Below, piece after piece: positions 7,442 to 14,666 of a stretch of DNA of 26,234 nt. The first letter of the stretch is position 1. Every line of letters begins with the position of its first letter. The stretch is taken from NCBI GenBank assembly GCA_049653005.1, contig JBASFL010000026.1, positions 1 through 26,234 on the forward strand, in the 5' to 3' direction. The notes under the pieces are model-generated. The model was not told the DNA's origin and ran no database searches. It saw nothing but the letters and a program-made list of their open reading frames with translations. The position numbers and the translations under genes are program-made. This DNA comes from UBA2334 sp049653005. GTDB taxonomy: Bacteria > Pseudomonadota > Gammaproteobacteria > Burkholderiales > Burkholderiaceae_C.

Positions 7442-8764
7442 ATGCCTTCATTCAAAACCACACCCGTGCGCGCCGCGCTCGTGGTGGCCCTGGGCGCCGC
7501 CCTGTTGCCTGCGGCCCAGGCCACCAACGGTTACTTTCCGCACGGCTTTGGTATCAAAGCCCAAGGCATGGGCGGGGCCGCCATTGCCACCGCCAACGAC
7601 GCATTTGCCGGTGTGAACAACCCCGCCGCCGCCGCGTTTGCCGGCAGCCGCATGGAGCTGGGCGGTGCCTTGTTCAACCCCCAGCGCAGCATGAGCCGCA
7701 CCAACGTGCCCGCCGCCTTTGGCCCAGCGTTCAGCGCCAACGAAGACAGCGGCCGCAACCTGTTTTTGATCCCCGAGTTTGGCTACAACGCCGTGTTGTC
7801 CGACAAATTGGCGGTGGGCCTGACGGTGTACGGCAACGGGGGCATGAACAGCTCGTACCCCGGCGGCAACACCATTTGCCCCAACCCCACCAACGGCCAG
7901 CCCATGGTGGGCCTGAACCCTTTGTGCGGCCAGGGCAAGCTGGGTGTGGACCTGATGCAACTGATCGTGGCCCCCACGGTAGCCTACAAAGTGGCGCCCA
8001 ACCACTCGGTGGGCGTGAGCCCTCTGCTGGTGCTGCAAAAATTCGAGGCTTACGGCACCCAAGGTTTCTCTGGCCAGTCGGCGGCGCCTGCCGCGCTGTC
8101 CAACAACGGCAAAGACACCAGCACCGGCATCGGCATCCGTTTGGGCTACATGGGCAAGCTGTCTGACACCGTGTCGGTGGGCGCGTCTTTCTCGCCCGAA
8201 ATCAGCATGTCGCGCATGGACAAGTACGCGGGCCTGTTCGCCGAGCAAGGCAAGTTCAACATCCCCGCCAACTACGGTGTGGGCGCTGCATTCCAGGTGT
8301 CACCGTCCGTGCAACTGGCCGTGGACTACACCCGCATCAACTACAGCAAGGTGGACTCCATCGGCAACCCCGCCCTGAGCATGTCGCCCATGGGTTCTGC
8401 CACCGGTGGCGGCTTCGGCTGGCGCGACGTGGAAACCGTGAAGGTGGGTGTGCAGTGGCAGATGAACCCCAAAACCACGCTGCGTTTTGGCGTGAACCGT
8501 GGCACCAACCCCGTGACCGGGGCCAACATCACCCCCAACATCCTGGCCCCCGGTGTGATGACCACACACCTGACCCTGGGCGGCACCTACAACCTCACGC
8601 CGAAGTCGGAGTTGAGCTGGATGTTTGCCTACGCACCCAAGGTGACCGTGACCGGTGGTTCGCTGTTCAACTACCAGCCTGGCATGCCACCCGGCACCAA
8701 CATGCAGGAAACCGTCAGCATGAAACAGACCATGGTGGGTGTGCAATACGGCTGGAAGTTCTGA
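7442..8764 (+). CDS. FadL/TodX-family outer-membrane transporter
   Basis: A 440-residue outer-membrane beta-barrel of the FadL family, which passes hydrophobic compounds (fatty acids, aromatics, alkanes) across the outer membrane. The signal peptide runs to about residue 27 (LLPAAQA). The mature N terminus, TNGYFPHGFGIKAQGMGGA, is the typical FadL hatch start, followed by the conserved ANDAFAGVNNPAA segment. The remainder alternates polar and hydrophobic residues as barrel strands (GVGAAFQVSPSVQLAVDYTRINY, ELSWMFAYAPKV), and the last residue is Phe (YGWKF), the outer-membrane assembly signal. GAGGAG 6 bases before the ATG at 7442 fixes the start. A strong terminator follows. The substrate is unknown; the link to a thiol-type repressor and a DUF302-like lipoprotein hints at something other than ordinary fatty acids. 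Confidence 0.92.
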   Translation: MPSFKTTPVRAALVVALGAALLPAAQATNGYFPHGFGIKAQGMGGAAIATANDAFAGVNNPAAAAFAGSRMELGGALFNPQRSMSRTNVPAAFGPAFSANEDSGRNLFLIPEFGYNAVLSDKLAVGLTVYGNGGMNSSYPGGNTICPNPTNGQPMVGLNPLCGQGKLGVDLMQLIVAPTVAYKVAPNHSVGVSPLLVLQKFEAYGTQGFSGQSAAPAALSNNGKDTSTGIGIRLGYMGKLSDTVSVGASFSPEISMSRMDKYAGLFAEQGKFNIPANYGVGAAFQVSPSVQLAVDYTRINYSKVDSIGNPALSMSPMGSATGGGFGWRDVETVKVGVQWQMNPKTTLRFGVNRGTNPVTGANITPNILAPGVMTTHLTLGGTYNLTPKSELSWMFAYAPKVTVTGGSLFNYQPGMPPGTNMQETVSMKQTMVGVQYGWKF

Positions 8765-8793
8765 GCCCGCAGGCCATTTCCCAAGGTTGAAAG

Positions 8794-8821
8794 GCCGCCC
8801 CGCAAAGGGCGGCTTTTTTTT
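8794..8821 (+). terminator. Rho-independent terminator after the FadL-type gene
   Basis: Seven-base stem GCCGCCC/GGGCGGC with loop CGCAAA and a run of eight T. It lies 29 bases after the FadL-type stop, between it and the convergent NDUFA9-like gene. Confidence 0.92.
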
Positions 8822-8840
8822 GCCTGTCGCGCTTCCCGTG

Positions 8841-9800
8841 TCAGCGGGCTTGGGCGCGAAAGCCCAGCAGCCGGTTGCGGGGGCCGTTGCCGCCGGTCAC
8901 TTTGCCGATGTACGTGGGCAGCACGGCGTGCAGGCTGGCGGGCGTCAGGCCCCACTGGGACAGGGTGTGTTGCCCCGCTTCGGGCGCACTGGCCACGTTG
9001 TCCACTTCCAGCGACGACAGGTTGTCGGTGCTCAGCAGCGGCTCGCCCGGCACACATTCCATGGCCAGTGCCTGGAAATAGGCCAGGGCGCGGGGCAGGC
9101 CCCACACCCGGCTGGGGTGGCCTGCGGCGGCACCGGCCATGTCGGCCAATTGGCGCAGGGTGAACACCTCGGGGCCCACGGCTTCCACGGTTTGGCCCAC
9201 CGTGGTGGGGGTGTGCAGGGCGTGCAACACCGCACGGGCCACGTCTTCCACCCACACGGGCTGGAAGCGGGTGTCTGCCCCGGCCAGGGGGAACACGGGC
9301 AGCAGGCCTTGCATGCGCGCAAACAGGTTCAAAAACCGGTCACCCGACCCAAAAATGACGCTGGGGCGCAGCACCGTCAGCGCCAGCCCAGCGGCTTGCA
9401 GCACGGCTTCACCCCGCGCCTTGCTGCGCTGGTACATCGAAGGGGCCTCAACACCCGCGCCCAGGGCGCTGATGTGCACCACCCGCGTCACCCCGTTGGC
9501 GTGGCAGGCGTGGGCCAAGGTCTGGGGCAGGGTGACGTGCACCTGCTCAAAACGCTTTTCGTTGCCGTGCAACACGGCGACCAGGTTGACCACGGCATCG
9601 TGTCCGGCCACCAGCTGGGTGAGCGTGGCAGGGTCGTGGATGTCGGCGGTTTGCACGGTCAGCAAGGGCAGGTGCTGCACGGCAGCCGCGTTTTTGATGT
9701 GCCGCGTGGGCACCGTCATGCGGTGACCGGCGCGTTGCAATTGCTCGCAAACGTGGCGGCCCAGAAAGCCGGTGCCGCCCAGAACGAGGATGTTTGCCAT
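8841..9800 (-). CDS. NDUFA9-like NAD(P)-binding epimerase/dehydratase-fold protein
   Basis: A 319-residue atypical short-chain dehydrogenase. The Rossmann motif ILVLGGTGFLGRHV (residues 4-17) binds NAD(P). Conserved later elements are DAVVNLVAVLHG, VVHISALGAG, the active-site-like MYQRSKARGE (Tyr-x-x-x-Lys, about residue 128) and LTVLRPSVIFGSGDRFLN, followed by FQPVWVEDVARAV. This pattern matches the proteins annotated in proteobacteria as complex I NDUFA9 subunit family, whose exact role is unknown; a ubiquinone-related or NAD(P)H-sensing function is speculative. It starts 54 bases after slt on the same strand, with AGGAA 8 bases before its ATG. It may be cotranscribed with slt. Confidence 0.88.
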   Translation of the reverse strand: MANILVLGGTGFLGRHVCEQLQRAGHRMTVPTRHIKNAAAVQHLPLLTVQTADIHDPATLTQLVAGHDAVVNLVAVLHGNEKRFEQVHVTLPQTLAHACHANGVTRVVHISALGAGVEAPSMYQRSKARGEAVLQAAGLALTVLRPSVIFGSGDRFLNLFARMQGLLPVFPLAGADTRFQPVWVEDVARAVLHALHTPTTVGQTVEAVGPEVFTLRQLADMAGAAAGHPSRVWGLPRALAYFQALAMECVPGEPLLSTDNLSSLEVDNVASAPEAGQHTLSQWGLTPASLHAVLPTYIGKVTGGNGPRNRLLGFRAQAR

Positions 9801-9854
9801 GGTGTGTTCCTGTGGTGAATGTGGAAAAAAGGGTGGGGTGTGCCGGTCAGCGGC

Positions 9855-11864
9855 TCAGGGCAGCTCTGTGTTCACCGCCGCGTGCACGCCCGAGCGTGGC
9901 CCCACCTGGCCCATGCGGGCCTTGAGCGACTGGGGTTGCCCGGTGATGAGGGCCGCGTAATTGGTGGTGTTGGCCAGCACGCGTTTCACGTAGTCGCGCG
10001 TTTCTGCAAACGGGATGTTTTCCGCCCAAATGGCCCCTTCCAGCACCGGGCCGCTGCCACCGGGGGCGCGCCATTGGCGGGGGCGGCTGGGGCCGGCGTT
10101 GTACGCTGCTGCGGCCATGGGCATGGAGCCCTCAAAGTCGTCCAGCACCAGCTTCAAATAGCCGGTGCCGATGGCGATGTTGGTGTCGCGCTCGGTGATC
10201 TGGTGGGGTTGGAATCCGGTCAGCCCGATTTTTTTGGCCGTCCATTTGGCCGTGGCGGGCATCACCTGCATCAGCCCTGAGGCGCCCACGTGCGAGCGCG
10301 CGTCGGTGATGAAGCGGCTTTCCTGTCGGATCAGCCCGTACACATAGGCCGGGTCCAGGCCAATGGCGTTGGCCTGTTTCACCAGGGGCGCGCGGTGGGG
10401 CGTGGGGTAGCGCTGCTGGTGGTCGGCCTCGGTGGTGGTGCGTTCGCTGGTGTTGATGCAGCGGTCCCACACCTGGTGCTGGCAGGCCAGGTCGGCGGCG
10501 GCCAGCAGGTCGCGCTCGGCCATGCCGCCGGGGGTGTGCAGGTTGGTGGTGTAGTTCCATTCGCGCACGCCCTCGGCACGCAGCCCGATGGCAATGGCCT
10601 TCAGCGCCCGTTGCAGCCCCGGGTTGTCCAGCGCGGCGTGTTTCTCAAAAGCGCTCAGCGGCGCGGGCGCGGGCGGTGTGGCGATGGCCTGGCCCAACTC
10701 TTCCAGCGCCAATTGGCCGTAAAAGTGGTGGGGGTTGGCAATGCTTTGGTAAAGGGCTCTGGCCTCTGTGGCGTGGTCGGGGGTTTTCAGGGCCTCCAGC
10801 GCACGGGCATGCCAATACACCCACACGGGCTGTTGCCGCTCGGGCTCGGGCATGGCCGCAATGGCTTTGGCCACCTGGGCCCATTGGCCTGCCCGCAGGG
10901 CCGCGCGCACCCACCAGCCCAGTTGGTCGGCGGTCATGTCGGTGGGGCGGCCTTTGGCAAACCAACCCGTGGCCTCGGGTTTGAGGCCCATGGCCGCGGC
11001 TTTGCCGATGGCCCCCCACACGGCGCCTTTTTCTTCGGTCGTCAGTTGCACGCGCCAGCGGGCACGGGCCATTTGTTCGGCGGCGTCGGCGGGGTCGGTG
11101 GCGGCCAGCCGCACCAGCGCCAGGGTGACCAACTCTTTGGTGCGGTGGCGGATGGCGGTGAGCTTTTCATCCAGGTATTTGTCGGGTTGGGACTGCGTGG
11201 CGTTGGCCGTGGCCACCCAGTCGCCGTTGATCAGGCCCACGGCCTGGCTGACCACGCGGGGGCGGTTGAATTCGGCCCCTTGGCGGGCGCGTTCCCAGGC
11301 CACGTCGGTGGGCAGCAGTTTGTCAGCCATCAGGCGGTCGACCAGTGGGGCGCAGGCCTCTTCGGCCTCTTTCTGGGCCAGCCACAGCCGCTGCGCTTCT
11401 GCCACCTCGGCCGCCGAGAGTGACTGGCCCGTGGCATGTTGCGCGTGCAGCGTGTGGCAACGCACCTGCCGGTCGTCTTTCATGCGGTAGCCCGGCAGCG
11501 CGGTGAGGAAGGTGGACCAGTCGCGCCGGGCACCCAGCAGCAGCAGCCAGTCGTTGCGCAGGCGGTCTTCGTAATAGGTGCCTTCCCAGCGACGCAGGAA
11601 GGCGCGGACATCGGGGTTGCTGGCCGTCTCCAGGCCCAGCCGGGCTTCCCAATAGGCCGCCATGGGCTCCAGCAGGTGGCCTTCCACTTTGGGCAGCCCG
11701 GCTTGCAGGGCGCGGCGGTTGCCTTTGCGGTAGGCATCGCGCAAATCGAGCATCTGGTTGTCAGCGGGCGTGGGGGCTTGTGCCGCTGCCGACAGGGGGG
11801 CAATCAAGGTGACAATGGCGGTCAACCACCAAGCGGTGGTGTGACGGGAAAAGCAGACATTCAT
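9855..11864 (-). CDS. slt: Soluble lytic murein transglycosylase
   Basis: A 669-residue periplasmic enzyme that cleaves peptidoglycan between MurNAc and GlcNAc, leaving 1,6-anhydroMurNAc. The signal peptide is residues 1-30 (MNVCFSRHTTAWWLTAIVTL ... SAAAQA). A long alpha-superhelical region follows (about 35-480). The C-terminal goose-lysozyme-like domain has catalytic Glu515 in IRQESRF, then GASGLMQVMPATA, IAIGTGYL and AAAAYNAGPSRPRQW, all Slt70 hallmarks. The frame is open far upstream of 11864, but only this ATG gives the signal peptide. There is no obvious ribosome site before it, and the start of divergent fau is only 9 bases away. The product feeds muropeptides to AmpD, encoded nearby. 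Confidence 0.93.
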   Translation of the reverse strand: MNVCFSRHTTAWWLTAIVTLIAPLSAAAQAPTPADNQMLDLRDAYRKGNRRALQAGLPKVEGHLLEPMAAYWEARLGLETASNPDVRAFLRRWEGTYYEDRLRNDWLLLLGARRDWSTFLTALPGYRMKDDRQVRCHTLHAQHATGQSLSAAEVAEAQRLWLAQKEAEEACAPLVDRLMADKLLPTDVAWERARQGAEFNRPRVVSQAVGLINGDWVATANATQSQPDKYLDEKLTAIRHRTKELVTLALVRLAATDPADAAEQMARARWRVQLTTEEKGAVWGAIGKAAAMGLKPEATGWFAKGRPTDMTADQLGWWVRAALRAGQWAQVAKAIAAMPEPERQQPVWVYWHARALEALKTPDHATEARALYQSIANPHHFYGQLALEELGQAIATPPAPAPLSAFEKHAALDNPGLQRALKAIAIGLRAEGVREWNYTTNLHTPGGMAERDLLAAADLACQHQVWDRCINTSERTTTEADHQQRYPTPHRAPLVKQANAIGLDPAYVYGLIRQESRFITDARSHVGASGLMQVMPATAKWTAKKIGLTGFQPHQITERDTNIAIGTGYLKLVLDDFEGSMPMAAAAYNAGPSRPRQWRAPGGSGPVLEGAIWAENIPFAETRDYVKRVLANTTNYAALITGQPQSLKARMGQVGPRSGVHAAVNTELP

Positions 11865-11873
11865 GAGGTCATT

Positions 11874-12503
11874 ATGGACAACAAAACCCCGCCTTCTGCC
11901 CAGCCCGAGGGCACCGCTGCCCCGCTGACCGCGCAGAAACTGGCGCTGCGCAAAGAGTTGCTGGCGCGTCGCCTGGCGATGCCCGAGCGGACGTGGCGCT
12001 CGGAGATGTTGCAGCGGGTGATGCGGGTGTGGCTGATCGAGCGGCCGGACACGGTGATTGGCGCTTACTGGCCCATCAAAGGCGAGTTCGACCCGCTGCC
12101 TTCGTTGCACCGCTGGAAGGAAGACGGTGAGTTGCTCGACCAGCCGCAGCGCCGCCGCATCGGGCTGCCCGTGGTGGACAAGGTGCACAAAACCCTGACC
12201 TTTCACGCCTGGTACCCCGGCTGCCCCATGGAAGAAGACGCCTACGGCATTCCCAAGCCGAAAGACACCGAGCTGATCGTGCCCACTTTGTTGTTTGTGC
12301 CGTGCGTGGGTTATGGGCCGGGTGGCTACCGGCTGGGCTATGGCGGTGGGTTTTACGACCGCACGCTGGCCACCCTGAGCCCGAAACCGTTCACCGTGGG
12401 CCTGGGTTTCACCGAGGCGTTTGTGGACGATTTCGAGCCCGAACCCCACGACCAGCCGCTGGACACCATCCTGAATGACAACGGCCTGGTGTGGCCGGTG
12501 TGA
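11874..12503 (+). CDS. fau: 5-formyltetrahydrofolate cyclo-ligase
   Basis: A 209-residue cytosolic enzyme that converts 5-formyl-THF and ATP to 5,10-methenyl-THF, returning the stored folate to one-carbon metabolism. Diagnostic motifs are LRKELLARRLAM near the N terminus (ATP/phosphate contacts), GAYWPIKGEFDP at about 62-73, and the signature GYGPGGYRLGYGGGFYDR at about 146-163. GAGG lies 5 bases before the ATG at 11874, which fixes the start; the frame is open far upstream but that part overlaps slt on the other strand. The promoter must lie within the slt 5' coding region. It converges with ampD, separated only by a dispersed repeat. The symbol follows common usage; ygfA is the alternative. 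Confidence 0.94.
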   Translation: MDNKTPPSAQPEGTAAPLTAQKLALRKELLARRLAMPERTWRSEMLQRVMRVWLIERPDTVIGAYWPIKGEFDPLPSLHRWKEDGELLDQPQRRRIGLPVVDKVHKTLTFHAWYPGCPMEEDAYGIPKPKDTELIVPTLLFVPCVGYGPGGYRLGYGGGFYDRTLATLSPKPFTVGLGFTEAFVDDFEPEPHDQPLDTILNDNGLVWPV

Positions 12504-12505
12504 TT

Positions 12506-12575
12506 TTTCAAGCGCCTGCTTTTCTAAGCTTTTTAGGCCTCTGGCGCTTGATGGTATTGGCTTTGTAGCTATATC
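12506..12575 (+). repeat. Dispersed short repeat, copy C (between fau and ampD)
   Basis: Fills the gap between the convergent fau and ampD genes. On the minus strand it reads ATAGCTACAAAGCCAATACC, then ATCAAGCGCC, AGAGGCC. The left half holds an inverted repeat CAAGCGCC (12509-12516) / GGCGCTTG (12543-12550), which could fold in transcripts from both sides, though without a T-run. The ampD stop codon (12569-12571) lies inside the ATAGCT end. Confidence 0.75.
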
Positions 12576-13162
12576 TGTTGCGTGCTGCCGGGTGGGTATT
12601 GCACACCCTGCCAGCCCAGCAACGCGACCAGCCGGGGCCACTCGAACCCTGGGCCTGGGTCTAGCTTTCTGCCTGGGGCAATGTGTTCGTGCCCCGCCAC
12701 GTGGGCAATGGGGCACACCTGGGCAATGGCCTGGCACAGCGCTGCCAGTGCGGTGTATTGGGCGGGCTCGAACGTGCCGCCTTCCAGGCCTTCCAGCTCA
12801 ATGCCCACCGAGTCGTCGTTGCAGTTGCCGCGGCCCCGCCAGCACGACGCGCCCGCGTGCCACGCGCGGTCGAACACCCCCACGTATTGCGTGACCTGGC
12901 CCTGGCGGTCGATGACGAAGTGCGCCGACACCTCCAGGCCCCGGATGGTTTGGAAGTAAGGGTGGGCGTCCCAGTCCAGCGTGTTGGTGAACAGCCGGTC
13001 CACGTCGCCGGTGCCGAACACGCCGGGCGGCAGGCTGATGGAGTGCACCACCACCAGGTCCACCACGGCCCCGTTGGGCCGGGGGCCGAAGTTGGGCGAA
13101 GGGCGGTGGCGCACGCCCGACAGCCAGCCCCCCTGCCACAGAAGGGGGTCAGGCCGGGTCAT
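12569..13162 (-). CDS. ampD: 1,6-anhydro-N-acetylmuramyl-L-alanine amidase
   Basis: A 197-residue cytoplasmic zinc amidase that removes the peptide from anhydromuropeptides during cell-wall recycling; its loss commonly derepresses AmpC. Motifs: LVVVHSISLPPG (first zinc His), SAHFVIDRQGQVTQYV, AWHAGAS, NDDSVGIELEG, and AGHEHIAPGRKLDPGPGFEW, which holds the second zinc His, the catalytic Lys and the zinc Asp of AmpD. The ATG at 13162 overlaps the pilR stop by 14 bases, so it is translated from the pil operon message. The stop codon falls inside dispersed repeat copy C. The C-terminal tail after GWQGVQYP is only about 8 residues, so the repeat has not truncated the enzyme domain. Confidence 0.95.
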   Translation of the reverse strand: MTRPDPLLWQGGWLSGVRHRPSPNFGPRPNGAVVDLVVVHSISLPPGVFGTGDVDRLFTNTLDWDAHPYFQTIRGLEVSAHFVIDRQGQVTQYVGVFDRAWHAGASCWRGRGNCNDDSVGIELEGLEGGTFEPAQYTALAALCQAIAQVCPIAHVAGHEHIAPGRKLDPGPGFEWPRLVALLGWQGVQYPPGSTQQI

Positions 13163-14666
13163 GGTCGGGGGCGCAGGTGTCGGGGTTGTCTTCGGCGTCG
13201 GGTGCGCCCCCCACCGCAATGCCCAGGCGGGCGATGCGGTAGCGCATTTGCCGCAGGTTCAGTCCCAGTCGGGCGGCGGCGGCGGTGCGGTTGCCCCGGG
13301 TTTCGTGCAGGGCCCGCACCAGGATGTCGCGCTCCTGGTCGTCCAGGTGGCGTTGCAAATCGGGGGGCAGGTCTGTGTCGGTTGTGGGGGCGGCTTGGGT
13401 CGGGGGCTGCGGCGTGTCCAGCGGGTCGCCTGTGAGGTCGGGCAAGGCAATTTCGTGCCCGTTGCACAAGGCCAGGGCCCGGTGCAGCAGGTTTTCCAGT
13501 TCGCGCACGTTGCCGGCAAACGGGTGGTGTTGCAGCCACTGGTGGGCGGCGTCGCTCAGCGCCACGGGGGGCTGGCCGTTGTCGTGGCAGATGCGTTGCA
13601 TCAGTGCACCCACCAGGGCGGGGAGGTCGTCCCGGCGTTCGCGCAGCGCGGGCAGGTGGATTTCAATCACGTTGAGCCGGTAATACAAATCCTGACGGAA
13701 TTGGCCCAGTGCCACGGCTTGCACCAGGTCTTTGTGGGTGGCGCACAGCAGGCGCACGTCCACCGCTTCTTCTTGCACGCCGCCCAGGGGGCGCACCCGC
13801 CGCTCCTGGATGACGCGCAGCAGCTTGGCTTGCATGGAGACGGGCAAGTCCCCGATTTCGTCCAGGAACAGGGTGCCCCCCCGCGCAGCGGCAAAGTAGC
13901 CTTCGCGGTCGGTGGTGGCCCCGGTGTACGCGCCTTTGCGGGCCCCGAAAAACTCGGCTTCGATCAGCGTGTCGGGGATGGCCCCGCAGTTCACCGCCAC
14001 AAACGGCGCACCGGCGCGGTGGCTGGCGTCGTGAATGGCACGGGCCACCAGTTCTTTGCCCGTGCCCGATTCGCCCAGCACCATCACCGGGGCCATGCTG
14101 CCGGCCACGCGCAGGATGCGTTCTTTCACGTTGGCCATGGCCGCCGATTCGCCCACCAAGCGGCGCAATGCGCCGTGGGGTGTGGGCGGCTGGCCGGGTG
14201 GTGCGGTGCCCACCCCTGTGGCGGTTGCGGGGCCGGGTGCGTAGCTGGATGCGTGGTGCAGCGCTGCGGCCCAGGGGCGGTGGCCTTGCCCCAGGGCGGT
14301 GGCCACCACGGTGCGGAACTGCTTCAGGTCCACGGGTTTGGTGAGGTAGTCGAACGCACCTTGCTTCAAGGCCTCCACCGCACTTTCGGCCGAACCGTAG
14401 GCCGTGATGACGATGGCGCGTTCGGGGCGGGCCTGGGCGCTCAGGTCTTGCAGCAGCGACAGGCCCAGCCCGTCGGGCAGGCGCATGTCGGTGATGACCA
14501 GGTCGAACCGTTGCTGGGCCAGGCATTCACGTGCTTCGGCCAGCGTGCCTGCGGCTTGCACGCGGTGGCCCTCGCGCAGCAGCGTGAGCTCGTAGAGGGT
14601 GCGCAGATCGGGCTCGTCGTCCAGCACCAGGATGTGGGCGGTGGGCTGGGTCGGGTCTTTGCTCAT
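13149..14666 (-). CDS. pilR: NtrC-family sigma-54 response regulator PilR
   Basis: A 505-residue sigma-54 activator, partner of PilS, that by family controls type IV pilin transcription. The receiver is at 10-125 with Asp60 in DLVITDMRLPDG. The AAA+ domain has Walker A GESGTGKE at 198-205, the sigma-54 contact loop GAYTGA at 245-250 (Tyr in place of the usual Phe, a common variant) and Walker B GGTLFLDEIGDL at about 263-274. A Fis-type helix-turn-helix is at the C terminus (ALHETRGNRTAAAARLGLNL). A linker rich in Ala, Gly and Pro joins receiver and AAA+ domain (about 130-165). The ATG at 14666 overlaps the pilS stop by 4 bases. The assignment rests on the PilSR gene neighbourhood as well as on the domains. 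Confidence 0.9.
   Translation of the reverse strand: MSKDPTQPTAHILVLDDEPDLRTLYELTLLREGHRVQAAGTLAEARECLAQQRFDLVITDMRLPDGLGLSLLQDLSAQARPERAIVITAYGSAESAVEALKQGAFDYLTKPVDLKQFRTVVATALGQGHRPWAAALHHASSYAPGPATATGVGTAPPGQPPTPHGALRRLVGESAAMANVKERILRVAGSMAPVMVLGESGTGKELVARAIHDASHRAGAPFVAVNCGAIPDTLIEAEFFGARKGAYTGATTDREGYFAAARGGTLFLDEIGDLPVSMQAKLLRVIQERRVRPLGGVQEEAVDVRLLCATHKDLVQAVALGQFRQDLYYRLNVIEIHLPALRERRDDLPALVGALMQRICHDNGQPPVALSDAAHQWLQHHPFAGNVRELENLLHRALALCNGHEIALPDLTGDPLDTPQPPTQAAPTTDTDLPPDLQRHLDDQERDILVRALHETRGNRTAAAARLGLNLRQMRYRIARLGIAVGGAPDAEDNPDTCAPDHDPA

Noticed and set aside
12509..12550. Hairpin after fau as a Rho-independent terminator
   Set aside because: The arms are perfect but 26 bases apart and there is no T-run on either side; recorded as part of repeat copy C instead.
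11865..12737. N-terminal extension of the slt frame by about 290 codons
   Set aside because: It lies opposite fau and ampD, and the signal peptide begins at 11864; the open frame upstream is a GC effect.
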